Shown piece after piece: positions 34,281 to 44,446 of a stretch of DNA of 64,000 nucleotides (position 1 is the first letter of the stretch; each line of letters opens with the position of its first letter). The position numbers were made by a program, and so were the translations under genes. The notes under the pieces are model-generated. The model saw only the letters and a list, made by a program, of their open reading frames with translations. It was not told the DNA's origin and ran no database searches. This DNA comes from Mixophyes australis (Eukaryota > Chordata > Amphibia > Anura > Limnodynastidae): positions 140,587,229 to 140,651,228 of the forward strand of contig JAVHZZ010000004.1 in assembly GCA_036250195.1 (NCBI GenBank), in the 5' to 3' direction.

Positions 34281-35266
34281 TTACATTATCGGCAGTTATG
34301 CAACGCTTACGGTATTCGGTTCCTCAACAAAGGGTGGATTGACGGACGCGTCTCATACGGGAAACAACGCAATCTGTTTAAGACCTGTGGTTCACTTTGT
34401 GTTGCGAAACCGAATGTCCGTTGTTGCATAGACTGAAGGAACGCTAATTTGAATCTAGGGACAAGAAAGAAAAAAAAATGTTTCTTTTTATTGTCGTTTT
34501 GCGTTTTAAAGGGTATTGCATAGCGTATGTGTACTTCCTGCTCAGCGTATGTGAACTTCCGGTAGATTTGCCACGTGGTTAAACAATCGTTTTGATAGTT
34601 ATTATATGTGCATACTATAATTACTTTTGAAAGCCTCTGGGACATTATTACTATTGTTGGGAACTTTTGATTTTCTGCGCAGAAAAGGTGTATAGTGTGT
34701 GATTTTGTGACGTAGATACACTGTTTATTGTTGAGGTGCTCAGTTGCTGTCTGACGAGGCAGGTTGCCCAACTGAAGGACGGTATACGGGGCAGGTATAC
34801 CGGGAGCGAAAACAAAGGAAGTTTTCGTGCGCGCTCCCAAGAGCTATCGCAACGCTTATTCATAGTTAGTATTTGTAAGCATTGCGATCGGACCGCACGG
34901 CAAGGAAAGCCGTGATTGTAACTTGGGAAGGCAGCAGGGAGGAATTATATTGGAAAGGCTGGTTGATTGTATCGACTTTGTTCTTCTAGTTATAATAAAC
35001 TCAACAGATTTTTGTGGTTTAGCCAGGGTATCGAGGAGCTGATAGCCCTTGGGTCCCACAGTGATAGTTTCTGTGTTAGGGGTCCTCGTTTGTAACGAGA
35101 GGAAGCGAGTGGACGCGGCTTGAGCAAATACGTCCACGGCCAGTAAGAGATCTCTAGCGGTAGAGTCTTTATAATAAAGGGCATTGTTTGCTGGAAGGGA
35201 CAGAGTACTGCGGTGTTATCCGCATAAAGAGCATTGTTCCAAATAGGTGATAAACATACGCTAGAG
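34281..35266 (+). other. ERV leader
   Basis: About 1 kb between the primer site and gag, as in a retroviral 5' leader. Long minus-strand frames here (34307-34840 and 34856-35137) have no family resemblance and are treated as chance. Confidence 0.55.
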
Positions 35267-36878
35267 ATGGCCAGTGTACTGCCTAAGGAAGGCCTTATTG
35301 ATTCAGCAAGGTTTCATATGTGTAATAAATATGGTGCATACGCAACGGCTTATTGCGACACAGGGGCCGAGATGACCAAAGAGTCTGTTAGGCCTTTCCC
35401 AACAATAGGGAGTTTTAATGCAGAGGTACTAAATAATGTAAAAGATAAAGTATGGTTGATTAAGTCAACGAAAGTGAGAAATAAACATGATGATTGTTTA
35501 AAGTCGTGGCAAATGGAAGGTAACACGTGGCAGAGCAGCGAATGCACAGCGGAAGTTAGTGTGGCGAAAAGTGCGCGCACAGCGGAAATGAGCGTACCGG
35601 AAATGAGCGTTCCGGAAGTGTACGTTGCAAAGCGTGGAGAACTGAGCGCAAGCACGCCCCTGAAAAATTCGGTCGGGGCAGAAAGTACAGCCAATACCAA
35701 AAATCTGAAAACTGTAACTAGTAACTTGTATGTTGTTTTAAGTAATGTTAAGAGCAATGTTTCAGAAGAAAGAAATGTATCCACCGTCATTTCGGCCATA
35801 GCTCATGCTGGTAATATGAAGGGGGCACCACACACACAAGGAAAAGGAACAATCCCACCAGCAGGGGCAGCAGCTGAAAACGGTGAGAATAATATGGAAA
35901 TAAAGAGAAAGGGTGACATTCATTATACTGCAACAGTAATTACAGCCACTAGTTCAGGATTTAGTGATTTGGTTGGTCTGCATCCTGTCCGCGCTACAGC
36001 AGTTCCCAATAGGAAGGCGGACAAGGATGGAGAAGTTCCCTTAAAACATGATCCATGGACTAGGTCTGAAATGTTTTCAATTATGTCTTGATTTCCCTGA
36101 TCCTAGAAAAGATTTGGCCAAGAGTCAGAAATTTATTAGACATTTAGGTAATGCACATGAGCCTACTAATAAAGAGTGGTGAATGGTACTTAGAGCCTGC
36201 CTTCCTCTCAATATTGATATACAAATGTTCATTAAGGATTGTATGTTGGAGGAGGACGAATCCTTAACCGAGGATGATAATCAGGACAATATTAGACACA
36301 TAATCACACAGTTGGTTATATATTTTCCAGTGATAGTGGACTGGAGTAAAATTTTTACTATCAAACAAAAGGACAATGAAGATGCAACAGACTATTTTTG
36401 CAGGGCTCTAATAGCGATGGCCAAATATACTGGGGTATCAGACATAAAAGATAATGTACACTACAGAAAGGTTGCTGTTAAAGTTCTAATGGATGGCCTC
36501 AGGGAAAGCTTGAAAAGAAGGGTGCAAACTTCATTACCACACTGGAGAGGAATTACTGTAAGTGTTCTCAGGGAGTCAGTTATAGGACATGATAAAAATA
36601 TATGTAAAGAGAAAGAGACACTAAGTGATAGGCTAAGGATGGTAAGTAACCCAGCACCAGAGGGACTGCACACAAGACCACAGTATAATGACACCTGGTT
36701 TAAGGAACAGAAACAACATGGGTTGAGGAAGTGTTTTAGATGCCATAAAACAGGACATCAAGCAAGGGGCTGTGCAATGACAAGAGCAGAAGCAAATAGA
36801 CTTGGGCCACCTAAGGGGGAATTACATAGACACCCACAGAGGTTTTCCAACAGGCATCTGCACATCCCACAACAGTAA
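35267..36878 (+). pseudogene. ERV gag, frameshifted
   Basis: This is the retroviral structural polyprotein gene. The first part (start codon at 35267, or 35234 for the longer frame) stays open to a stop at 36089-36091. The capsid part continues in the +1 frame from about 36075, interrupted by one TGA at about 36181 and then open at 36183-36878. That frame carries a CX2CX4HX4C zinc knuckle at about 36731-36775, typical of nucleocapsid. The first part contains a short repeated motif (EMSVPEMSVPE). At least one frameshift and one nonsense codon make it non-functional. Its relationship to known gag groups needs a profile search. Confidence 0.75.
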
Positions 36879-37739
36879 ATGTTTGAGGGAGACCATAGGT
36901 CAACTAACAACAAAAAAAAAAGATCAGGTTATATCTGTAGTCCTACAACCAGGCAAGGTAAAGGTTAGACCTGTGGTAAGTATTAGTGTGTAATAATAAT
37001 TAGTCTTTTAGAAAGAAACTGATTTAAAAGGTAATCTTTGTTTAATTTGTGTTTGTTTTATGTTGTCAAATGCTTGTTTTCCTAATCACTGGCCGATGGT
37101 AAAGAATGGAAATGTTTGTTTTGTTTGCTGTTTTAAGATAACTATCTTGTTTTCCTCTCACAGATGAAGGGTACACAGAAGAAATATAGACTTAGTGTTT
37201 AAAGGGGTGAGGTAGAGAAATAGAAAGATTACTCTTGAAAGACTAATTAACAATGGGTCATTGGAACACTCTTTGTTTCAGGCTGCAATGACTCATGATA
37301 ATTTGTTTGGCTGAGAATCATTATCCAAAAATGAAGTATTTACATACTTTGCTCCAAAATATCGTTTTATGTATTTCAGAGAAAATATGAGTCACTAAGA
37401 GTAAATTTTTCATTTCTCTATCATAAGTTAGGAAAGTCCTTTGCAAAAGTATGTAGTCAATGTGATACCGAGTTCTTAGTGAACAAATAACGGATGACAC
37501 TGGATTGCACTGTGGACGTAAGACCCCCTAGTCAAGTAGGGGGAGGGATCATAGTTTAGCAAATAGCTAAGGGGATTAGAGGAATGAATACAGCCATTTT
37601 CCCATAGAGTCTAATCCAGCTGTCATTTGTGTTGTAAAATCTCCCTTTCTGCATGTTTGTTTGTATTCAAATCTTTGTATTCCTATTATTCATTGCTTTC
37701 TTATTTCTCATTCTTTACATCTATGCTAGTACATCTCTA

Positions 37740-37780
<41 letters not shown>

Positions 37781-38700
37781 GCTCTGGTAGAGATAAAAAC
37801 AGACACAGTCTCATCAATGGGGCTAAGACATATTTTTTTATTTTTTACATAAGACAAGTTCAGGGATACACACACTAGATTGACATGAGTTACAGAAACA
37901 GTCAGGGGTTTTGTTATCATGTGTATAGAAACTGCTGATTATAAGCAGAAAGTTTTTTTTGTGAGGAAATACGAGTCATGTTTTTATAGATGCATATCTG
38001 TTTTGGTTTTTTGTGTTTTGTGCCTCCTGTACAAAAATGTGCCTTTATATGTATGCACAAAGGGTGAAGACTGCTGGAAGACAGGAGATTGCTGGAGGTT
38101 AGGCATACAGATATGCATCTCTGTGTAGAATATTGGAGTAGGATTTTTACCACAAGATACGACATAATGTGAAACCCTAGAAAATGTAGAATTTTCGTGT
38201 TTTATATTTTTTCACTGTTAGACATGTACTGGATACTGTTATATTTGAAGAAAGTGTTATAGAAATAGACCCCTGTGTCTTTCTCACTTAAGTCAAGTAG
38301 CTGAATGTGAGGTACTGAGAATGACATGTGAGTTGGCAGAGGGAAAATCGATTGATATACATTGGCCTTCAGCATTTTTCGAGTCTAGGGGGCGATGTTG
38401 AGTTGAATGAAAAATCTTTTTATAGCAATACCAGCACATGAGTAGGACACTATATAGAGGACTTTATACAGTGACACAGTTACCAACTGAAGTAGCTGCT
38501 AGTAAAGTCCACACTTACACACACGACCATACATGGCTGTCACACCAGGGCGAACATAGCTGTCCAATAGACAGCAGGGTTTTATGTGACAGCTAACAAA
38601 TCTATGTTTTGTTTTGTTTTTCGTTGTATTGTTTTAGTTTTAAAATGTGAATACACACATGCACACTTACACATATTGGTTAATATATGAAGATTAGTGT
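36879..38700 (+). other. ERV internal region without recognisable pol
   Basis: Shortly after gag a frame reading VLQPGKVKVRPVV (about 36935-36980) could be the start of a protease. After 36990 the sequence becomes AT-rich, with no RT, RNase H or integrase motif on either strand. A CT microsatellite lies at 37734-37781. Pol therefore seems deleted or replaced. Confidence 0.5.
37734..37781. repeat. (CT)n microsatellite
   Basis: A nearly pure CT run with one TTT interruption, inside the ERV. Confidence 0.97.
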
Positions 38701-40870
38701 AACCTGAGGAATAAACTGTCTGGAAGGTGAAGAGATGTGGTGAGGAGTCTGGCGGACCCTGGAGAGATGGACAAGGTAAACCAGTAGCTCCCAGAGTGTA
38801 TCTCCTAGACCCAGAGGAGGCAGCAAATGGTCTGGCTCAGCTGGGTACAGAAGGTATGTGCAAGCTGGTAAGAGTATATTGGGGTGCACCAGACATTTCT
38901 TCTCAAGTTAGTAGGACGGCAACATCCTATCTTGATTAAGAGAATGTCAGGAAAATGATACCAATAGAGCCATCCCATATCCCTCCTGCAGATGGGTTTT
39001 CCTCCAGGTAAAACAAATCCACGTTATCCAATTACCACCATGCAGGATCCTCAAGTATACACTGGTGTACCAATGAAATATGTCTGGGTAAAGGTGTATT
39101 GAAATGTGTCTAATGTATTACTGTGTCATACTCAAAGCTTTTGTTATTCAATGTGATAGTCATAGAGTTATAATAGATGATAGGGGTATTTATGTTATTG
39201 ATAATAGATGTATAACGTATGAGTAGTGGTAACAAATCACATATTTTCGATTAGCCATAAACCAGTGTGAACATAAAGAAACGGTACTCGGTAGAACGAA
39301 TTGAATAGAATTCAGAGTTGGAACTTGATTGAAGTGACTGACAGCTTCAGGCCACTAGTCCTTCCCAGCTACCAAAAGGTCACTCCTGGGCAGCCTTTTA
39401 CCCGGTCGATTTTTTGAAATGTTCTTGACCCCTCTTGGGATGAATTTGTAACTGAGAGACTAGTTTAGACCTTGAGAGGGATGGTAAATAGTGAGACAGC
39501 AACCGAGAACGTCCAAAACACTGTTTCCTGAAAAGTCACACTAACTGTCAGGATGTTGGATCGGGAGAGTAAGTTGTGGAACAGAAATTTCTTAGACTCA
39601 GGTTATTTGACAGGCAGGTACCAGGTGTAGGCTACCAGCATCACGGCTTCAAGGGTAGCAGAGACACACTGGTGCCCATTCCACCCACTGCAGAGGAGCT
39701 AACACTCAGAGAATGGTCCAAGGGCACTCATGAGTCTGTTCTGGAAGGCCTCGAATGCAGTTAGTAGCACCTGAGCCAAAGGCTAAGACAGTCGTCCAGC
39801 ATGAAGTTGTAGTTTTTCCTGTTTTGTGTTCTCTCATTTCATTCTCTTCTCAGGACGGTCAATTCTTTTAATTATTGGCAGGTGACAGAGACTGGTTCAG
39901 GTAATGATGATGAGGTATTGGGGATGAAGGAGAAGTTAGTAGCATAATCGGTCCAGCCAATTACTCTATTCAATTCAGGGGTAAAGGAAATTTTGGAAAC
40001 CTTGGAACTTGGAGAAAGTGCGAGGGGCTTTTGTCTGAGTAGCATTACGTCCGTAAGTACGGTGACCCCATAGTTAAAAAGAGGTACACCCAGCGATGCC
40101 AGTCCAGTAATATTCGGACTTGAGCAGGCTTTTGAGAATGATTATCATTCTTGGGAGGGTAAGGTTTTAGACCAAACAAAGTGCTGGGCGTGCTCTCACG
40201 TGCCTCAATGATTATATCAAGTAGGATTAGTTCTCTTTCCACTAAATATTCTTGAGGTACCCGAAGTATGGGTGGGAGGTCACTAGGGGAAAAGTACGAC
40301 ACCTACGTCCCTTAGTCTCGAGTCTCCCAATATTAAACCTGAGTATTGGGAGACTGGGAAGAACGAACAGATAATAGCCCGCCCACAAGTGTTGATGAAA
40401 AGAACTGGTGACATTATTAGAAGTGTGTATATTAACGCAAGCTGAAGAAGATTGTATATGACATTATTGATAGACATAGGATGATGCTATTGATGAACAT
40501 GAAGTGTTTAAATGTATTCTGAGCTTAAGGACATGCGTAGGACAGACGAACCTGTTAAACTTGAAGAACTGTAGTAGAGTATTCTGTATAGCTGCTACAT
40601 GTTCTATTGTACCTTGTCCCTTTCCACATAATGTATTACGTGTTTTATTTCACCCTTGAAGGGCATACAAAAGGTTATCTCCAAGCTCCAGAAATGTACG
40701 GTCTATAGTAAAAGAAGAAATCGTTTTGAGGATCAAGACTCTCTTGTGATAACTTGTTTAAATCTACAAACAGCGTGGTCATACCCCAAGGAGGATTTGA
40801 ATTACATAGCAATGAAACGTGGTACTGAGATCCTGCATATAACATCTTTAAGGTGATAGTTTATTGTACT
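38701..40870 (+). pseudogene. ERV 3' internal region, possible env remnant
   Basis: Short frames in this region suggest decayed coding sequence, including a cysteine-containing stretch around 40140-40250 of the CWxCSHxP type seen in some retroviral surface proteins, and an open frame at 40656-40856 near the 3' LTR. Stops and frameshifts are pervasive and no transmembrane fusion domain was recognised. The env assignment is mainly by position. Confidence 0.3.
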
Positions 40871-40885
40871 ATCAAAGGGTGGAAC
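40871..40885 (+). other. ERV polypurine tract
   Basis: ATCAAAGGGTGGAAC directly precedes the TG of the 3' LTR, as expected for plus-strand priming. Confidence 0.7.
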
Positions 40886-41105
40886 TGTCGAAGTCGTATA
40901 ATTGGATGAACGAAAGTATATTGGTTAATATTGTTTTATTGGTCGATTGCACTCAGTATGCCACGCTACACGTGGCATACGGCAATCGCAGGGTAAAATA
41001 CGCACGCACACACTCTTATGACAACATTTAGTTATTTATGTAATTCATATTCATATTGGATTCATTACACAGTAATTTATGAGCAGACAGTATTTGGTTT
41101 ATTAT
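40886..41105 (+). repeat. ERV 3' LTR, part 1
   Basis: The first 220 bp of the 3' LTR, ending in the target duplication ATTAT of the inserted Gypsy-A. It carries the same hairpin as the 5' LTR (40956-40980), with both arms unchanged although the surrounding DNA has diverged. Confidence 0.9.
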
Positions 41106-41404
41106 TGTCACTCACCAGACTGTGAGTGCTTCTTCCCGTGTGTTTAGGAACCGTGGCCGTCCACCATCCTGAGGGTCTGCGCATGCGCAGCCCTTTCAAA
41201 ACCTTCAGTACCTGTTCCTTTTAGTTAATTGGCTGATCAGGCAACACTCCCTATTTATAGCACCTAAGTTCCATACCTCGTGGCCTGATCTTGGAGTCTC
41301 ATTCCCCATGAGCCTCTGAAGGTGTTCCTGTGTTTCCTCGTGTATTCAGCTCTGCTGATTCCTGTGGTTTCCAGACCACGTCAACTCTCCTGTGGTTTCC
41401 AGAC

Positions 41405-41800
41405 CACTTCAACTCTCCTGTGTTTCATCGTGACTGTATTAGCTGATTCCTATCCGCTGCCTCCGTGCACTACAGTCTTCAGCTCACTTCAACTCTCCTG
41501 TGTTTCATCGTGACTGTATTAGCTGATTCCTATCTGCTGCCTCCGTGCACTACAGTCTTCATCTCACTTCAACTCTCCTGTGTTTCATCGTGACTGTATT
41601 AGCTGATTCCTATCCGCTGCCTCCGTGCACTACAGTCTTCAGCTCACCTCAACTCTCCTGTGTTTCATCGAGACTGCACCAGCTGATTCCTATCTGCTGC
41701 TCTCCGTGCTCAACAGTTCCAGCTCAGCTCTACTCTCCCGTGTTTCATCGTGACTGCACCTGCTGATTTCTATCCGCTACCTCCGTGTACCTGCAGAGTC
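41405..41800 (+). repeat. 80 bp tandem repeat in Gypsy-A 5' LTR
   Basis: Unit starts at 41405, 41485, 41565, 41645 and 41725, each beginning with a version of CACTTCAACTCTCCTGTG and containing AGCTGATTCCTATC and CTCCGTGCAC. The first three are nearly identical and the last two are diverged. The same array lies in the 3' LTR at about 48090-48485. Confidence 0.93.
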
Positions 41801-42407
41801 CTGCTGGCTGCTACCCCTCAGTTCTACTCGTGTCTGCAGCAGCTGATCCACTCTCCGTGCTTCTCAGTGTTCCTGCCGGTGTCAACTCGCCAGTCTGCAT
41901 CGGATCTACGCCTCGCTACTTTCATCTCGTCTAGACCATCTCTACTCTTCAGGGTTCTCCAGGAGTCCAGTTCTACATACTACTGCTTCCTGAGTATTTG
42001 TTGCTATCCCTGCTGGTCTACCTACCTGTGCGCTGCACCTACTTGATTACCGCTTCCACCCTCCTGGGACTTCGCATCCTGCCGGCCTCCAGCCGTTCAG
42101 GTATCTCTGCACTCCTGTCTGACAGCCTGCTCCTGAACCACGGTATGCATACTTCTCATTGACTGTGCTGGTGTATTGCATATCTTGCTGGACTGAGTTG
42201 TTCTCCTCTGGAGTTTACTATCCGCTGAGACTATTGCCATCATTGACTGTGTTATCTTTTGCCCGGATAGTTCCTGTGACTTTGTGTTATTGTGCAGTGC
42301 TGTTCAGTCATTACTATATAGTGCATATCATCGTGGGATCAAGTTCAGTGTGCCCGTGTATCCCTTGTATTGCATTCTCTCCCCGTGCTCCTCCTCACAT
42401 ATATATT

Positions 42408-42667
42408 CAGTGGTACAACTTGCTAGAGGCAGACCACTGATCCCTGTTTCCTGAGTCACCTGTTCCAGTATCCTTACACATAGCAGTGGTACAACTTGCT
42501 AACGCAGACCACTGACTTCCCGGATATCTCCACCTGGATTCCATTCCTTCACCTAGACAGCGGTACAACTTGCTAAACGCAGACCGCTGACTCTCATCAC
42601 CTCCTCGTTGCTGCTGGACATTCCTCCTCACTATAGCAGTGGAACAACTTGCTACCGCAGACCACTG
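42408..42667 (+). repeat. Four-copy hairpin array in Gypsy-A 5' LTR
   Basis: Four 31-32 base units at 42408, 42484, 42558 and 42637 (spacing 74-79) share ACAACTTGCTA in the loop, closed by 6-7 bp arms CAGTGGT / ACCACTG. In the third unit both arms change together to CAGCGGT / ACCGCTG, preserving pairing. Spacers between units are unrelated. Confidence 0.9.
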
Positions 42668-43557
42668 ACTACCCTCACGTTTCCTTTGTCCATTCAGTTC
42701 CTCGTGTACTACTACTTATATATTTCCAGTGCTGCTAGTCATAGACTTTTCACGAGCATCTCTATCATCTGCTGTCTCCTGTTCCGTGATCACCCCGCTA
42801 CCAGAGTACCATATTACCATCTATACTGCTCTGGTAAGCCTATCACCTGGTGATCCCTGGGTAAAGACTCCTAGTGCCCGTGACAGTAAGATCAGGCCAT
42901 GACAGACCCAGATTCGGAACCTACAGCCAAAGAGATGCTGCAGCATCTGGTCACCCGTGTGGAGCAACAGGATGCTCGTCAACAGCTGTTACTTCAATGT
43001 TACCAGGCGTTAGCCTCCCAAGGAACATCTGGACAGACCGTTACAGCTAATGTTGAAGCTCCTGTGCTTTCCTCCGTTTCCCCAGTGCCATCCCAGGTGT
43101 CTACGGCTTCCACGCTTCACCTGCCTACTCCGTCAAAATATGATGGAGACCCCAGAACTTGTAGGGGTTTTCTCAACCAATGCTCAGTTCATTTTGAGCT
43201 CCAACCTCCAAAGTTTTCTACCCATCGTTCCAGAGTGGCCTATCTTATTTCATTGTTTTCTGGACAAGCTCTGGCTTGGGCTTTCCCTCTGTGGGAGAGG
43301 AACGATCCTGTATTACAAGATAGTGCCAAATTTATTTCTATGTTCTGAATTGTATTCGATGAACCAGGTCGTGTGACCTCCGCTGCTTCCAGCATTCTCC
43401 GTTTACGTCAGGGTTCTCGTACAGTAGGCCAGTACATCATTCAATTTAGGATATTAGCCTCTGAACTTCAGTGGAACACTGAAGCATTAATTGCCGCCTT
43501 CTGGCAGGGGCTCTCCGATAAAATTAAAGATGCACTGACTACCCAAGAGCTTCCTAC

Positions 43558-44201
43558 TGTCAGACGCCGTCCCCGCGCCTCCACGCTAAGCAGGGACGGA
43601 CGTCTGACTCTCCTGCAGCGTTCCGTTGCTAGGCAACGGAGACGCACCTTCCGGCGGCGGTGTGCGCATGCGCGCCCGTCGCCATGACAACGGGACGCGC
43701 TGATATTATTTCCTGTCGGCGGTCAGACAGCTGGCCACCGAATCACTGCCCACCAATGGGGGTTTAGCTCCTGCTATTTATATCCTGCTCTGACATCACT
43801 AGGATGCCAGAGCAACTAGTTTCCTAGCCGCCAGCGTTTCAGACATCATTAGTGTATTCTCCATTTGATTCCTGTGTTTGACCCGGCTTCCTGACCTTGC
43901 CTTTGGATTCTCCCTGTGTCCTGCAATTATACTTCGGTTCTGACCTCGGCCTGCTGACTATCCACTGCCTTCTGATTTTGTACCTTACCTGCCCGCTTGG
44001 TTCTGACTCGGCCTGTACCTCCACGGATTTGCCCTTACCTCGCAAGTAGCTACCTGGGAGGGCCGCGACCTGCACGTCGTTCGCTGCGAAGTCCAAACTT
44101 CCTTGCGGGGGTCCCTGGTGAATACCGGCGGCGTGTTACACTCCGCGCCTCCTGGCATAGCTGAGCCAATACTTGCAGGTACTACAGTCACCTCCGTGAC
44201 A
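43558..44201 (+). mobile_element. Solo LTR of another gypsy family inside Gypsy-A gag
   Basis: 644 bp with ends TGTCAGACGCC and CCTCCGTGACA, flanked by the perfect duplication CCTAC (43553-43557 and 44202-44206). Its first 140 bp are CpG-rich and carry two RFX X-box-type sites, an ETS site and an NRF1 site. No internal region remains, as expected after LTR-LTR recombination. The end motifs resemble those of Gypsy-A, so the families may be related. Confidence 0.93.
43625..43691 (+). promoter_or_regulatory. RFX/ETS/NRF1 motif cluster in solo LTR
   Basis: Within 67 bases are GTTGCTAGGCAAC (43625-43637, X-box), CTTCCGG (43648-43654, ETS), TGCGCATGCGCG (43663-43674, NRF1) and GTCGCCATGACAAC (43678-43691, second X-box). 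All agree with published consensus patterns for these factors; binding is inferred. Confidence 0.6.
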
Positions 44202-44446
44202 CCTACGTCATTAGAAGATTTGATTTCTCTCTGCCATCGTGTAGACATGAGGTTTCGTGAAAGGGAATCTGAGAAAACAACTTCAGTTAAAGCACCTCTT
44301 CGCTCAACCCCTCAACTTCGTTCAGCTTCATCTCCTGTGATTCCTATGGAGATAGGACGTTCCAAATTAACTTCAGAGGAGAGGAACCGAAGAGTAAAGA
44401 ATAGACTTTGTATCTATTGTGCTGATTCCACACATATGCTCAGTTC

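Larger units (their letters stand above)
41106..42885 (+). repeat. Gypsy-A 5' LTR
   Basis: 1780 bp, TGTCACTC...CCCGTGACA. Contains an NRF1-type site TGCGCATGCGCA (41178-41189), an 80 bp tandem repeat (41405-41800) and a four-copy hairpin array (42408-42667). Small open frames across the tandem repeat are repeat artefacts. No known tRNA primer match is evident just after its end. Confidence 0.95.

Noticed and set aside
34307..34840. 177-codon minus-strand frame antisense to the ERV leader
   Set aside because: No similarity to any retroviral antisense protein that I know, no supporting motifs; probably chance.
41322..42440. Several small plus-strand frames in the Gypsy-A LTR, duplicated at 48007-49125
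   Set aside because: They follow from the 80 bp repeat and pyrimidine-rich composition and are identical in both LTRs because the LTRs are.
42408..42667. CRISPR-like appearance of the regularly spaced units
   Set aside because: Only four units, imperfect, within a vertebrate retrotransposon LTR; no cas genes and the wrong domain of life.
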